Origin: Paenibacillus riograndensis SBR5
GTDB lineage: Bacteria > Bacillota > Bacilli > Paenibacillales > Paenibacillaceae
Assembly: GCF_000981585.1 (NCBI RefSeq)
Contig: NZ_LN831776.1
Span: 1,069,001-1,133,000, forward strand
Reading direction: 5' to 3'
DNA length: 64,000 nucleotides
Of the stretch, positions 9,382 to 18,726 are shown piece by piece (the first letter of the stretch is position 1; each line of letters opens with the position of its first letter). Made by a program: the position numbers and the translations under genes. The notes beneath the pieces were generated by a model that saw only the letters and a list, made by a program, of their open reading frames with translations, did no database searches and had not been told where the DNA came from.

Positions 9382-9894
9382 ATGAAGGTGTTTCTTCCAC
9401 TTTCTGATTTTTGCCCGGAAGCTTGTGAACGGGGCCACCGAATTGATATGAATCCACCGGGCCATCGGCCAGTTCTCCTTGCTGCCTGTCCATTGGCGGA
9501 TTCCCTGGATGAACAGTTCTTCTTCCGTCAGCGTGCCCACCCAATCCAGCCACTGTTGCTCAATCTGCCGGAATAAGTCCCGCAGTTCGGGCAGGGAATA
9601 CTCGGCGTATGCTTCGTAAAAAGACTGGTACAGTCCTCCAAGCTGATTCCATTTATAGCCGGGAGAAGGCATAATAACCGCTCTGCCCTCCCGTTCATCC
9701 TTGTCCCAACCCATCACAAGCTGAAGCCAGCCCAGCTGGTAGGCGATAATCTCGGCGGGCGTTTTATCCACCCCGGGAATTCTCACATCTTTTTGACTCG
9801 TATCGACATCTTCAAATTCCGCATCCAGCAGCACATATTTGCTGTGGATGGCCTCCAACAAATCCTTCTTGGACGAATATTCATAGCTTGCCAT
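9361..9894 (-). CDS. ClbS/DfsB family four-helix protein (C-terminus altered by repeat)
   Basis: This 177-residue protein has the ClbS/DfsB (DUF1706) pattern: KKDLLEAIHSKY near the N-terminus, DKTPAEIIAYQLGWLQLVMGW, and WPMARWIHINSVAPFTSFRAKIRKW near the C-terminus. Members are small helical proteins; ClbS of E. coli is a colibactin self-protection hydrolase, but most bacterial relatives are uncharacterised. The start follows GAGGTG. The last six residues (LYKLNL) and stop codon are encoded by the terminal repeat of the element at 9158-9381, so the gene has acquired a new tail. Confidence 0.75.
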   Translation of the reverse strand: MASYEYSSKKDLLEAIHSKYVLLDAEFEDVDTSQKDVRIPGVDKTPAEIIAYQLGWLQLVMGWDKDEREGRAVIMPSPGYKWNQLGGLYQSFYEAYAEYSLPELRDLFRQIEQQWLDWVGTLTEEELFIQGIRQWTGSKENWPMARWIHINSVAPFTSFRAKIRKWKKHLHLYKLNL

Positions 9895-9970
9895 AGCGGT
9901 GCACCTCGTTTTTATTTAAATATAAGCATTTATATGCTTCACGCTATAAATTATCCTTCTATTTCTCGCT

Positions 9971-10010
9971 GAAACGGGCCCCGTCCTAATAAGGACGGCG
10001 AAGCCGTTTC
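9971..10010. terminator. Nested hairpin in the gene-free stretch 9895-10228
   Basis: GAAACGG (9971-9977) pairs with CCGTTTC (10004-10010), and CCGTCCT pairs with AGGACGG inside it. The downstream T-rich run on the plus strand is weak. It lies upstream of both flanking genes, so it may be a relic or a structured leader. I see nothing else definite in this 334-base gap, which marks the left edge of the A+T-rich island. Confidence 0.4.
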
Positions 10011-10228
10011 TACTTGTGTTATAACATAGCTCAGTGACAGCAGTATGTCATATTTGTCTTAATCTTGTTAAATGCCCAGTAGTCTAATCGCGTTCCCCGA
10101 GCTTTCGGGTTCAATTTATGTAGTATGAAAATATTGGTATTGTAGACTAACGGCATATTATAATAGATTCAAAAACAGGACTTTTGTAGCAGAGCAGCCT
10201 GAATAAAATACTGAAGGGAAGTTGGTAA

Positions 10229-11017
10229 ATGATAGAGTTTAATTGTTCTTTCTACCTTGCTTCTACCCCTACACGCAGTATTGGCCGTGCACATACATAT
10301 CGTATTACAAAATCAGAATTGGGTATCTATGGAGAAGTATATACGGGCAATCTCATCAGGTCCCTCGGGGTTCATTATGGGGACTATGTGAATTCAACCG
10401 GAGCAGCGATTTGGAGAATTCATAATTTGTACTCGGGACCTTCGGTTGGAAGAATACAGATTCATTCTGAAAAACACAAATCTCAAGCGGTAACCGGAAA
10501 CATTGGCGAGGCCGTAGTTATGCCTGCTTTGGGTGCTGCTATGGGGGTTGTTCGAATCCCTTTTCAAAGAATGAAAGCTCACAATTTGAGATGTCCGGAT
10601 TTTAGGTTTTATTGTGACTGGGTACAGTTGGATAGACTGTGGATTACTTCTTGTTCCTCAATGAGTAATTTGCCCAATGATATGCCTTTGGAAGTGAAGA
10701 CGCATTTAGGGAGAGACGAGGGATATCCTCTCGATGCTCTAGAGCAGTTATTGAAGTATTGGCATGAATGCAGCAGCAACGGGTACGCGAGTGCAGTTGG
10801 TTTTGGTGTTATAGCCCGGGTAGATTTAGATGTGAACAAAAATTCAGGTTCCAATCATCACTTTATCCGCTACATATTATTTGTTCCCAGAACGGGTTTT
10901 AGCCTGGCGAGGTTCGAGAGGGGATTTAAAATTATCAAGAGTACAGATTTTAAAAAGAAATATAGAACGGAGTACAAGCAAAAATTTATCCGGTGGTTAG
11001 GCAGGTACTTTATATGA
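10229..11017 (+). CDS. Putative PD-(D/E)XK nuclease next to the type I restriction locus
   Basis: I do not recognise this 262-residue protein as a named family. It carries the spacing of a PD-(D/E)XK nuclease core: a helix Glu in GNIGEAVV (about residue 93), CPDFRF (about 125) and PLEVKTH (about 152), that is E...PD...E-x-K. Aromatic and basic residues dominate the C-terminal third. The start follows AAGGGAAG. Its stop overlaps the start of the next gene as ATGA, so the two are coupled. It is visibly richer in A+T than the genes to its left. It may be a standalone restriction nuclease or an accessory defence effector. Confidence 0.5.
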   Translation: MIEFNCSFYLASTPTRSIGRAHTYRITKSELGIYGEVYTGNLIRSLGVHYGDYVNSTGAAIWRIHNLYSGPSVGRIQIHSEKHKSQAVTGNIGEAVVMPALGAAMGVVRIPFQRMKAHNLRCPDFRFYCDWVQLDRLWITSCSSMSNLPNDMPLEVKTHLGRDEGYPLDALEQLLKYWHECSSNGYASAVGFGVIARVDLDVNKNSGSNHHFIRYILFVPRTGFSLARFERGFKIIKSTDFKKKYRTEYKQKFIRWLGRYFI

Positions 11018-11628
11018 ATGAGAGAATTCTTCACTTATTCCAAAAGATAAACTCGCTGCTATGGGTCTACGATATCAGAAAGACGGAGCCATTGCTCAAA
11101 GAGGCTAAGGCTTTGTTGGCTGAAATGAAGGACCCGTTCCTGCAGAAGATTTTTGACCAGTATAAAGACACTTATGATGAATTAAATATTAAGGAAATGC
11201 AAGTAGAGTTAGACAGTATGTACAATAATGTGAATATTGAGTCCAGTAATATTTTCTATAGTAATGCAAACTTTTCAGCATTATTGGTCATTAAAAATGA
11301 ATTTGAAGCAGACATAAGAATCGTGACTTCAAGTGAATTCTTATGGCGATTCAAGGAACACCACCAGGAAATCTCTGCTATTGATCGTGAATCACAACAC
11401 AGTATACATGCGGAAAAGGGTGAGGAAAGTGACAGCGGAGTTGTCTACGAACTTGTCTTTCCAAATCATTTGGAGCAGTTCGGCGCAATAACATTTACCA
11501 GCTCGGGAATAACCGAAGGAAGGTTCTATGCTAAGCATTTAAGCAAATTTGATTGGTCACATCACTCCGTAACATGCAAGATGTTCATTGAGCTAGCCTC
11601 TAAGGTATATAGAATATCCAATGATTAA
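11014..11628 (+). CDS. Uncharacterised protein coupled to the putative nuclease
   Basis: This 204-residue protein is unknown to me. The N-terminal 70 residues are helical and charged (INSLLWVYDIRKTEPLLKEAKALLAEM); the rest looks alpha/beta. No signal peptide, membrane segment or catalytic motif is visible. ATG 11014 overlaps the upstream TGA as ATGA, a strong sign that it acts with the PD-(D/E)XK-like protein, perhaps as immunity, specificity or regulatory partner. hsdM begins 72 bases downstream. A GTG at 10993 would add seven residues but lies inside the upstream gene. Confidence 0.5.
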   Translation: MNERILHLFQKINSLLWVYDIRKTEPLLKEAKALLAEMKDPFLQKIFDQYKDTYDELNIKEMQVELDSMYNNVNIESSNIFYSNANFSALLVIKNEFEADIRIVTSSEFLWRFKEHHQEISAIDRESQHSIHAEKGEESDSGVVYELVFPNHLEQFGAITFTSSGITEGRFYAKHLSKFDWSHHSVTCKMFIELASKVYRISND

Positions 11629-11699
11629 GGAGATAGGTGTATAATATAGGAGATATTATCGAATGAAGAATGATTATGAAATAGAATGGAGTAAGATGC

Positions 11700-13169
11700 A
11701 TGCTGACAGGAGAAGTTCGCAACAAGGTTGATAAAATATGGTCGGATATATGGGCAGGCGGAATTAGTAATCCCCTTACCGTTATTGAACAACTTACCTA
11801 TCTGATGTTTATTCGCTCTCTGGATGAGAAGGAACTGGAGAATGAGAGCTTTGAAGCTTTAAGCGGTGAAAAGATGCCGAAGATTTTCCCTGAGAACGAA
11901 GAGGGACAAGAACTGCGCTGGAGTAAATTCAAAACCAAAGATGCCCGTATCATCTATGATATTGTCAGTACGAAGGTGTTTCCGTTTATCAAAGCCATGA
12001 ATGGAGCGAACACGACGGCCTTCTCGCGCTATATGCAGGATGCCATGTTTCTGGTTCCTACCCCGCAAGTATTGCAAAAGATGATCACAGGTCTTGATGA
12101 ACTGTATGAACATGATATCAAAAACCTGGATATGCAGGGCGACCTGTACGAGTACATGCTAGGAAAGCTGGCTTCGGCTGGTCAAAACGGCCAGTTCAGA
12201 ACGCCCAAGCATATTCGCGATCTGATGGTGCGTCTGATTGCGCCTACACCAAATGACAAGATCGTTGACCCGGCTTGTGGTACAGCGGGTTTCCTTGTCT
12301 CTTCTGCCGAATATATCCGCGAAAAATATGAGGCTGAGATGACCAGCGAGCAGTGGGAGCATTTCTCGGGTGAAATGTTCTCCGGTTATGATACCGATAG
12401 AACGATGCTGCGTCTGTCCGCCATGAATCTGATGCTCCATTCCATTAGCCAGCCCCATATAGATTACGTGGACAGTGTGTCCAGACAAAATAATACAGCA
12501 TCCGCCTATGATATTGTGCTCGCCAATCCACCATTCACCGGAACAGTAGACGCGGAGAGCATCAACGAAAACTTAAGAACGATCACAGATACCAAAAAGA
12601 CAGAGCTTTTGTTCGTGGCCCTCTTCCTGCGCATTCTGCGCAAAGGCGGACGCTGTGCATGTATCGTGCCTGACGGCGTGCTGTTTGGTTCGACCAAGGC
12701 GCATAAGTCTCTTCGCAAAGAACTGGTAGAGAACCATCAGCTTCAGGCGGTGATCTCCATGCCAAGTGGCGTGTTCAAACCTTATGCTGGGGTCAGCACG
12801 GCGATTCTCTTGTTCACCAAGACAGATGCAGGCGGCACGGATAAAGTGTGGTTTTACGATATGAAAGCGGACGGTTATTCTCTCGATGATAAACGTTCTC
12901 CTATTGCGGCTAACGATATCCCGGATATCATCGCCCGTTATCATAACCTCGAAGGTGAAGCCGACCGTCAACCAACAGAGCCTAGCTTCCTGGTGGACAA
13001 GTCTGCGATTGAAGCGAATGACTATGATCTGTCGATAAATAGATATAAAGAGGTTGTGTATGAAAAGGTAGAGTATGACAAGCCAGAAGTGATTATGACT
13101 CGTCTGGATGAGTTGAGCCTTGATATTTCCTCTAAGATGGAGGAGTTGAGGGGGTTGTTGGGTGAGTAA
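11700..13169 (+). CDS. hsdM: Type I restriction-modification system, methyltransferase subunit HsdM
   Basis: This 489-residue N6-adenine DNA methyltransferase has the helical HsdM N-terminal domain (residues about 4-130), the S-adenosylmethionine motif DPACGTAGFL (about 193-202), and the catalytic motif NPPF (about 277-280). With HsdS it methylates adenines in a bipartite target; with HsdR it forms the nuclease. The start ATG 11700 follows GGAGTAAGATGC. A TATAAT at 11640-11645 could be a -10 box, but I see no convincing -35. The stop overlaps the hsdS start by eight bases. Confidence 0.95.
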   Translation: MLTGEVRNKVDKIWSDIWAGGISNPLTVIEQLTYLMFIRSLDEKELENESFEALSGEKMPKIFPENEEGQELRWSKFKTKDARIIYDIVSTKVFPFIKAMNGANTTAFSRYMQDAMFLVPTPQVLQKMITGLDELYEHDIKNLDMQGDLYEYMLGKLASAGQNGQFRTPKHIRDLMVRLIAPTPNDKIVDPACGTAGFLVSSAEYIREKYEAEMTSEQWEHFSGEMFSGYDTDRTMLRLSAMNLMLHSISQPHIDYVDSVSRQNNTASAYDIVLANPPFTGTVDAESINENLRTITDTKKTELLFVALFLRILRKGGRCACIVPDGVLFGSTKAHKSLRKELVENHQLQAVISMPSGVFKPYAGVSTAILLFTKTDAGGTDKVWFYDMKADGYSLDDKRSPIAANDIPDIIARYHNLEGEADRQPTEPSFLVDKSAIEANDYDLSINRYKEVVYEKVEYDKPEVIMTRLDELSLDISSKMEELRGLLGE

Positions 13170-14295
13170 GTGGGAGAAGGTGAAGTTGGGGGATGTTGTA
13201 ACGCTTCTAAATGGGCGTGCATATAAGCAAGATGAATTGTTGGATGAGGGGGCTACTCCTGTGTTAAGAGTGGGTAACTTCTTTTCTAACAGAGGGTGGT
13301 ACTACTCTGATTTACAACTAGAAGAAAATAAGTATTGTGATAAAGGAGATTTACTATATGCTTGGTCTGCTTCATTTGGACCGAAGATATGGGATGGACC
13401 AAGGGCTATCTACCATTATCATATATGGAAAATCGTACTTAGTGAGCATGTTGAAAAAGGATATATGTATTACTTACTTCAACAAAGTACAAAAGCCATA
13501 ATGAATCAGGGCCGGGGAATTGAAATGATTCATGCAACAAAAGGTGGTATGGAAAAAATGTTGATCCCACTTCCACCGCTCGAAACACAAAAACAAATTG
13601 CCAATACATTAGAAGTCGCCGCAGAACTGCTTGCCATGCGTAAACAGCAGCTTGCCGAGCTGGACAATCTGATCAAATCAACTTTTTACGATATGTTTGG
13701 TAATCCTGTCACTAATGAAAAGGGATGGGAATTAAAACATATTGGTGACTTTTCAATGGTGAAGATAGGCCCATTTGGTAGTTTGCTTCACGTAGAGGAT
13801 TATATAGAGGATGGATTTCCACTTGTCAATCCATCGCACATAGTTGGAAACAAGATCGTGCCGGATATGAACTTGACTTTAAGTCCTGAGAAATTTAATG
13901 AACTAAAAGGCTATGTTATGGAAAAGGGGGACATAGTCGTTGGACGTAGAGGGGAAATAGGGCGTTGCGCGGTTGTGGAGAATGAAGGTTTTCTTTGCGG
14001 GACAGGAAGTATGTTTATCAGAATAGAAAATGATTTTTTACCTATGGTTCTACAGCGCATTATTTCATCAGATCCGATGCGATCTATATTAGAACATCAA
14101 TCTGTTGGTGTAACAATGAAGAACTTGAATGCAGGTACTATTTCGAATTTGGTGGTTCCAATGATCCCCTTGTTACTCCAAACCCAATTTGCCAACATCG
14201 TAACCAAAATCGAAGAACAAAAAGCCCTCGTCAAAAAAGCCATAGACGAGACGCAGTACCTCTTCGACAGCCTAATGAGCGAGTACTTCGAATAA
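13162..14295 (+). CDS. hsdS: Type I restriction-modification system, specificity subunit HsdS
   Basis: This 377-residue protein has two target-recognition domains (residues about 1-135 and 185-330). Each is followed by a conserved helical spacer: LPPLETQKQIANTLEVAAEL, and the C-terminal IPLLLQTQFANIVTKIEEQK. The two halves recognise the two parts of an asymmetric DNA site. GTG 13162 overlaps the hsdM end, implying coupled translation. Both recognition domains are more A+T-rich than hsdM and hsdR, as expected for parts exchanged by recombination. No truncated second hsdS or inverted repeats that would signal phase variation are visible. Confidence 0.93.
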   Translation: MSKWEKVKLGDVVTLLNGRAYKQDELLDEGATPVLRVGNFFSNRGWYYSDLQLEENKYCDKGDLLYAWSASFGPKIWDGPRAIYHYHIWKIVLSEHVEKGYMYYLLQQSTKAIMNQGRGIEMIHATKGGMEKMLIPLPPLETQKQIANTLEVAAELLAMRKQQLAELDNLIKSTFYDMFGNPVTNEKGWELKHIGDFSMVKIGPFGSLLHVEDYIEDGFPLVNPSHIVGNKIVPDMNLTLSPEKFNELKGYVMEKGDIVVGRRGEIGRCAVVENEGFLCGTGSMFIRIENDFLPMVLQRIISSDPMRSILEHQSVGVTMKNLNAGTISNLVVPMIPLLLQTQFANIVTKIEEQKALVKKAIDETQYLFDSLMSEYFE

Positions 14296-14366
14296 CGAAG
14301 CATGTCCTAATCAGTTGCTCGTATTCCAACATATCTTTACCATCTTCTATCCGTGAGGTGAATCCA

Positions 14367-17300
14367 ATGCCTGCAAATTTTGAGTTCTTGCTAGGGCAAC
14401 CGGAATATAAGTTGTTTGCTAACGCCTGCATCGAAGCGGAGAGAGTGCTTGCCACCTCTCCGGCCATGGCAGCGGTGGGCAGCCGTAAGGCTTTTGAGCT
14501 TGCAGTGAAATGGGTATACGCTGCCGATAACACCATCACTATGCCCTACAAGGACAATTTGCAGGCACTTATTCATGAACCTACCTTCAAATTCGCAATG
14601 GAGAACCAGACTTGGGGGAAGCTGCCCTATATTATTAAGCTGGGGAACCTTGCGGTACATACAGACAAAGCGATTAGCTCCAGTGATGCCGTTTTGTCGC
14701 TTGCTGCATTATTTGAATTCATCCAGTGGCTTGACTATTGCTATGGTGTGAATTATGAAGAACGCCATTTCGCTGAGGATAATATCCCTGTAGAGAAGGT
14801 GGTTCTGGATGAAGCCCGTATCAAGGAGAAAGACAGCTTAATTGAGCAAAAGGAATCTGAAATCGAAGCGCTGCGCGCGCAGATCGCGGCAATGAGTGAC
14901 CGGCTTACTGCCGACAAAGAACAGCACCAGGAAGAGCGCCACTTTACGCCGGAGGATATTTCGGAGTTCCGCACGCGCAAGAAATATATAGATGTTGATT
15001 TGAAGCTGCTGGGCTGGACACTCGGGGATGATGCGAGAGAAGAAGTCGAATTGTACGGGATGCCCAATGATGAGGGGAAAGGGTATGCCGACTACGTGCT
15101 GTACGGAAAGGACGGCTTGCCTCTGGCGATCATTGAAGCCAAACGCACCTCCAAAGACCCGAAGGCGGGCACCCATCAGGCCAAGCTGTATGCGGATTGC
15201 CTGGAGCGAATGACCGGCAGAAGGCCTATGATGTTTACATCCAACGGCTTCGAAACCAATCTCTGGGATGACGTTACCTCTCCGCAGCGCAAAGTCAGCG
15301 GCGTATTTTCCAAGTCGGATCTGCAGAAGCTGATGAATCGGCGGAATGAACGCAAAGTTCTGGATGAGGTCGTCATTGACGATAACATCACAGACCGCTA
15401 CTACCAGAAGGAAGCCATACGTGCAGTTTGCGATAATATTATGACGGGTCATAGACGTTCCTTGCTGGTTATGGCGACGGGTACCGGGAAGACCAGAACC
15501 GCCTCCAGTCTAACCGATGTGTTATCCCGAGGGGGATATGTGACTAACATCCTCTTTCTGGCTGACCGAAAGGCTTTGGTCAAACAGGCAAAGGACGACT
15601 TCAAGAACTACCTGCCGGATATGTCTCTCTGCAATCTGCTCAGCAATAAGGATGACAAGACGGCCCGTATTGTGTTCTCCACCTATCCTACGATGCTGAA
15701 TGCCATTGACAGGGCCAAGAGTGATGACGGTAAGCGGCTCTTCACACCCGCCCACTTTGACTTGATTATCGTGGATGAAGCGCACCGGAGTATCTTTAAG
15801 AAATTCCGCGCCATATTTGAGTATTTTGACGGCTATGTGGTAGGGCTGACCGCAACCCCGAAGACGGATGTGGACCGCAATACGTATGACTTTTTCGAGA
15901 TGGAGAGCGGCGTGCCTACCTATGCCTATCCCTATGAGACGGCTGTAGAGATGGACCGTGTGCTGGTGCCTTATCATAATATTGAAGTGACAACGAAAGT
16001 TCTGGAACAAGGCATCACCTATGATACGCTCTCTGCAGATGACAAGGCGCGCTATGAGGAGGATTTTACAGAGGAAGATGGCGAAATGCCTGAATTCATC
16101 CCTTCTCCGGCCATTAATGATTTCATTTTTAATCAGGCCACAGTGGATCAGGTGCTTGAGGATCTAATGACCCAGGGCATCAAGGTATCAGGCGGAGACC
16201 GACTGGGCAAAACGATTATATTCGCTCAGAATAAAAATCACGCTCAATATATCGTGGAACGCTTCAACAAGCTGTATCCGCAGTATAAGGGGGATTTTGC
16301 CAAGCGAATTGTATCCGAGGATGATTACACACAAAGCCTGATTGATGACTTCAAGCTTGCGAACAAAAGCCCTTATATCGCCGTCTCGGTAGATATGCTG
16401 GATACAGGGATAGATGTGCCGGAAATCGTCAATCTGGTGTTCTTCAAACGGATTCGTTCCAAAACCAAGTTCTGGCAGATGATTGGCCGCGGGACAAGAC
16501 TTTGTAAGGACCTGTTTGGAGAAGGAGAGGACAAGACTCATTTTGTCATTTTTGATTATCTGGGCAACTTCGAATTTTTCCGTCAACACAAGGAGGGATT
16601 GCAGGGGAATGAAGCCTACAGCTTGTCCGAAGTGATCTTTGCGAAGCGTATACGATTAATCCAGCACTTGCAGCAGGCTGTGTTTATAGATGAACCCTAT
16701 CAATCCATTCGTACAGACCTGATAGAGATCGTAATCGGGCAAATTCAAGCACTCAATACGGAATTGGTATCGGTGAAAATGCAGCTGCAATACATAGAGA
16801 AGTATAAACATCAAGCTGCATTTGTCTGCCTGCTGGAGCAGGACCAGTCTAATCTAATTAAATATGTTGCCCCCATTGTTTACATGGATGATGCAGACGA
16901 GCATGCCAAACGGTTTGATAATTTGCTGTACGGCTTAATGCTTGCCCAGGCAGAGGAAGCGCCACAATACAAAAAATCGAAGAAACAACTGATCGATGTG
17001 GCAACAACTCTTTTACAGCGTGCAACTATACCGCAGGTGAGAGACAAGCTGACGTTAATTCAGACGATAGGGACGGAAGAGTTTTGGGACAGCGCTAATC
17101 TGCTGGATTTTGAAAAGGTACGTCAGGAGTTGCGTGGTCTGATTAAATTCATTGTGGATGAGGGAGGCAAGAATCCGATTTATACCAACCTTGCCGATGA
17201 GGTTCTTGAAGTTCACGAAGGGAAAGCTATGTATGAGGCCTATACTTTCGAAGATTATAAGCTTAAGGTCAACCGCTATATCGAGAAAAACCGGGACAAT

Positions 17301-17714
17301 CTGGTAATCCACAAGCTCCGCAATAATATTCCATTAACGGCGCTGGACTATGAAGCCTTGGAGAAGATTTTTACTGGCGAGCTGGGCACAGCAGAGGATT
17401 ATGAGCGGGAATTCAAGGATACTCCGTTCGGGCTGCTGGTCCGCAAAATTGCTAAGCTGGAGTATGCGGCGGCAACGGCTGCATTCTCGGAATTCATCAA
17501 TGACCAGTCACTGAGTCAGGGGCAGATCGTATTTGTGAAAAAGGTTATTGATTACATTGTGCAGAATGGTTATATCGACAACGTAACCGAACTGACCAAG
17601 CCGCCTTTTGACAAACCTCAGAGCTTTGTTAAGCTTTTCGATGGAACGAAGCAGAGAAGACTTGTAGAGACGGTTGCGCAGATTAAAGAGAATGCGGTTA
17701 AGATCATCGGGTGA
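14367..17714 (+). CDS. hsdR: Type I restriction-modification system, restriction/translocase subunit HsdR
   Basis: This 1,115-residue protein (from ATG 14367 with GAGGTG upstream) has a DUF4145-like N-terminal domain and a short coiled segment (about 150-190). The HsdR nuclease domain follows (ADYVLYG...LAIIEAKR, about 230-260). Next comes a superfamily 2 translocase with Walker A MATGTGKT (about 373), IIVDEAHRS, VGLTATP, and motif VI QMIGRGTRL (about 710). A long helical EcoEI-type C-terminal domain binds the methyltransferase core. It translocates DNA using ATP and cuts unmethylated DNA at a distance. All key motifs are intact. Confidence 0.95.
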   Translation: MPANFEFLLGQPEYKLFANACIEAERVLATSPAMAAVGSRKAFELAVKWVYAADNTITMPYKDNLQALIHEPTFKFAMENQTWGKLPYIIKLGNLAVHTDKAISSSDAVLSLAALFEFIQWLDYCYGVNYEERHFAEDNIPVEKVVLDEARIKEKDSLIEQKESEIEALRAQIAAMSDRLTADKEQHQEERHFTPEDISEFRTRKKYIDVDLKLLGWTLGDDAREEVELYGMPNDEGKGYADYVLYGKDGLPLAIIEAKRTSKDPKAGTHQAKLYADCLERMTGRRPMMFTSNGFETNLWDDVTSPQRKVSGVFSKSDLQKLMNRRNERKVLDEVVIDDNITDRYYQKEAIRAVCDNIMTGHRRSLLVMATGTGKTRTASSLTDVLSRGGYVTNILFLADRKALVKQAKDDFKNYLPDMSLCNLLSNKDDKTARIVFSTYPTMLNAIDRAKSDDGKRLFTPAHFDLIIVDEAHRSIFKKFRAIFEYFDGYVVGLTATPKTDVDRNTYDFFEMESGVPTYAYPYETAVEMDRVLVPYHNIEVTTKVLEQGITYDTLSADDKARYEEDFTEEDGEMPEFIPSPAINDFIFNQATVDQVLEDLMTQGIKVSGGDRLGKTIIFAQNKNHAQYIVERFNKLYPQYKGDFAKRIVSEDDYTQSLIDDFKLANKSPYIAVSVDMLDTGIDVPEIVNLVFFKRIRSKTKFWQMIGRGTRLCKDLFGEGEDKTHFVIFDYLGNFEFFRQHKEGLQGNEAYSLSEVIFAKRIRLIQHLQQAVFIDEPYQSIRTDLIEIVIGQIQALNTELVSVKMQLQYIEKYKHQAAFVCLLEQDQSNLIKYVAPIVYMDDADEHAKRFDNLLYGLMLAQAEEAPQYKKSKKQLIDVATTLLQRATIPQVRDKLTLIQTIGTEEFWDSANLLDFEKVRQELRGLIKFIVDEGGKNPIYTNLADEVLEVHEGKAMYEAYTFEDYKLKVNRYIEKNRDNLVIHKLRNNIPLTALDYEALEKIFTGELGTAEDYEREFKDTPFGLLVRKIAKLEYAAATAAFSEFINDQSLSQGQIVFVKKVIDYIVQNGYIDNVTELTKPPFDKPQSFVKLFDGTKQRRLVETVAQIKENAVKIIG

Positions 17715-17748
17715 AAATAAGGTAATCTAACACAAAGGAGTGAGCAGT

Positions 17749-18495
17749 GTGGACTACCCCGAATTACTGCGTAAAAAAGCCTTATACGAGCAGGCCAAAC
17801 ATACACTCCCGGAAGTAACCGTCAAAAGTTATGTACAGGCGTTTGAACTGGAGTATACCCATAATTCCACAGCAATTGAAGGTAACACGCTTACTCTTCT
17901 GGAAACCAAGGTGGTACTGGAGGAAGGGCTGTCCGTAGGTGGGAAGAAGCTGCGGGAAATTTACGAGGTCATTAACCATAACAAAGCCTACCAGCATGTA
18001 AAAGCCTGTATTGAGCAAGGGCTGCTGCTGGACGAAAACATCATCAAGGACATTCATGCCATCCTGATGGAGAATATTATGGTGGGTGGTGTCTACCGCA
18101 ATGTAGAGGTATATATTTCAGGAGCTGCACATACACCGCCAATACCAAATGAGATGTACCGACAGGTGCAAAACTTTTATGCTGATTTGGCTGATAAAAA
18201 GCCTGTTAACATCATTGAGCTCGCGGCGTGGACGCATGCGGAGTTTGTGCGCATCCATCCGTTTGCGGACGGGAACGGGAGAACATCACGGCTGATTATG
18301 AACTACCAGCTGCTGGCGAACGGCTTCTTACCCATCTCTATTGCGAAAGAAAGCAGATTGGATTATTTTAATGCTCTGGAAGCCTACGCTGTACATCGGG
18401 ACCTAAGGCCTTTTGCTGATATGATGGCTTCTTTGGAGGAGCAGCAGTTGGATCGTTACTTGGGGATGATCGAGAGGCAGCGGGAGCGGCAGTAG
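17749..18495 (+). CDS. Fic domain protein (class II, N-terminal inhibitory helix)
   Basis: This 248-residue protein has the canonical Fic active-site loop HPFADGNGRTSR (about residues 168-179), which transfers AMP or another phosphate-linked group from a nucleotide to a hydroxyl of a target. STAIEGN near residue 43 is the class II inhibitory motif (S/T-x-x-x-E-G/N), whose Glu blocks ATP until released. GTG 17749 follows AAAGGAGTGAGCA, 34 bases after hsdR on the same strand. Fic genes are often found with type I restriction operons, but the function there is not settled. Target unknown. Confidence 0.9.
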   Translation: MDYPELLRKKALYEQAKHTLPEVTVKSYVQAFELEYTHNSTAIEGNTLTLLETKVVLEEGLSVGGKKLREIYEVINHNKAYQHVKACIEQGLLLDENIIKDIHAILMENIMVGGVYRNVEVYISGAAHTPPIPNEMYRQVQNFYADLADKKPVNIIELAAWTHAEFVRIHPFADGNGRTSRLIMNYQLLANGFLPISIAKESRLDYFNALEAYAVHRDLRPFADMMASLEEQQLDRYLGMIERQRERQ

Positions 18496-18540
18496 AAGTC
18501 TCAAGTATGGTAACCAATAGCTGGCACACAATGAACAGTG

Positions 18541-18584
18541 CTATATAAAGCGAACTTGAAAAAGTAACAAAAGGGAAAAGGGTT
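18541..18584. mobile_element. Partial MITE-like repeat, copy D (left end only)
   Basis: CTATATAAAGCGAACTTGAA and the following A-rich bases match the left end of the elements at 9158 and 28117, then similarity stops at about 18584. No matching right end is visible before the MFS gene, so this is a truncated copy. Confidence 0.55.
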
Positions 18585-18594
18585 TGGCACCCGA

Positions 18595-18640
18595 AGCAGC
18601 GTTTTTCCATTAACCGGAGAAGCGCTGCTTTGCTGTTTTT
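18595..18640 (+). terminator. Rho-independent terminator after fic
   Basis: AGCAGCG (18595-18601) pairs with CGCTGCT (18623-18629) and is followed after four bases by a run of five T. It would end the hsdM-hsdS-hsdR-fic transcript. Confidence 0.6.
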
Positions 18641-18726
18641 AAAGGATGCAACCATATAATATTGACCTGTCTATGGCTTTATAGTTTAGCGTTACAGATG
18701 AAAAGCCAGATCATCAGGAGGCCAAT

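Noticed and set aside
11629..11699. Complete sigma-A promoter for hsdM
   Set aside because: A TATAAT is present at 11640-11645, but no -35 box at 16-18 bases could be recognised, so no promoter is called.
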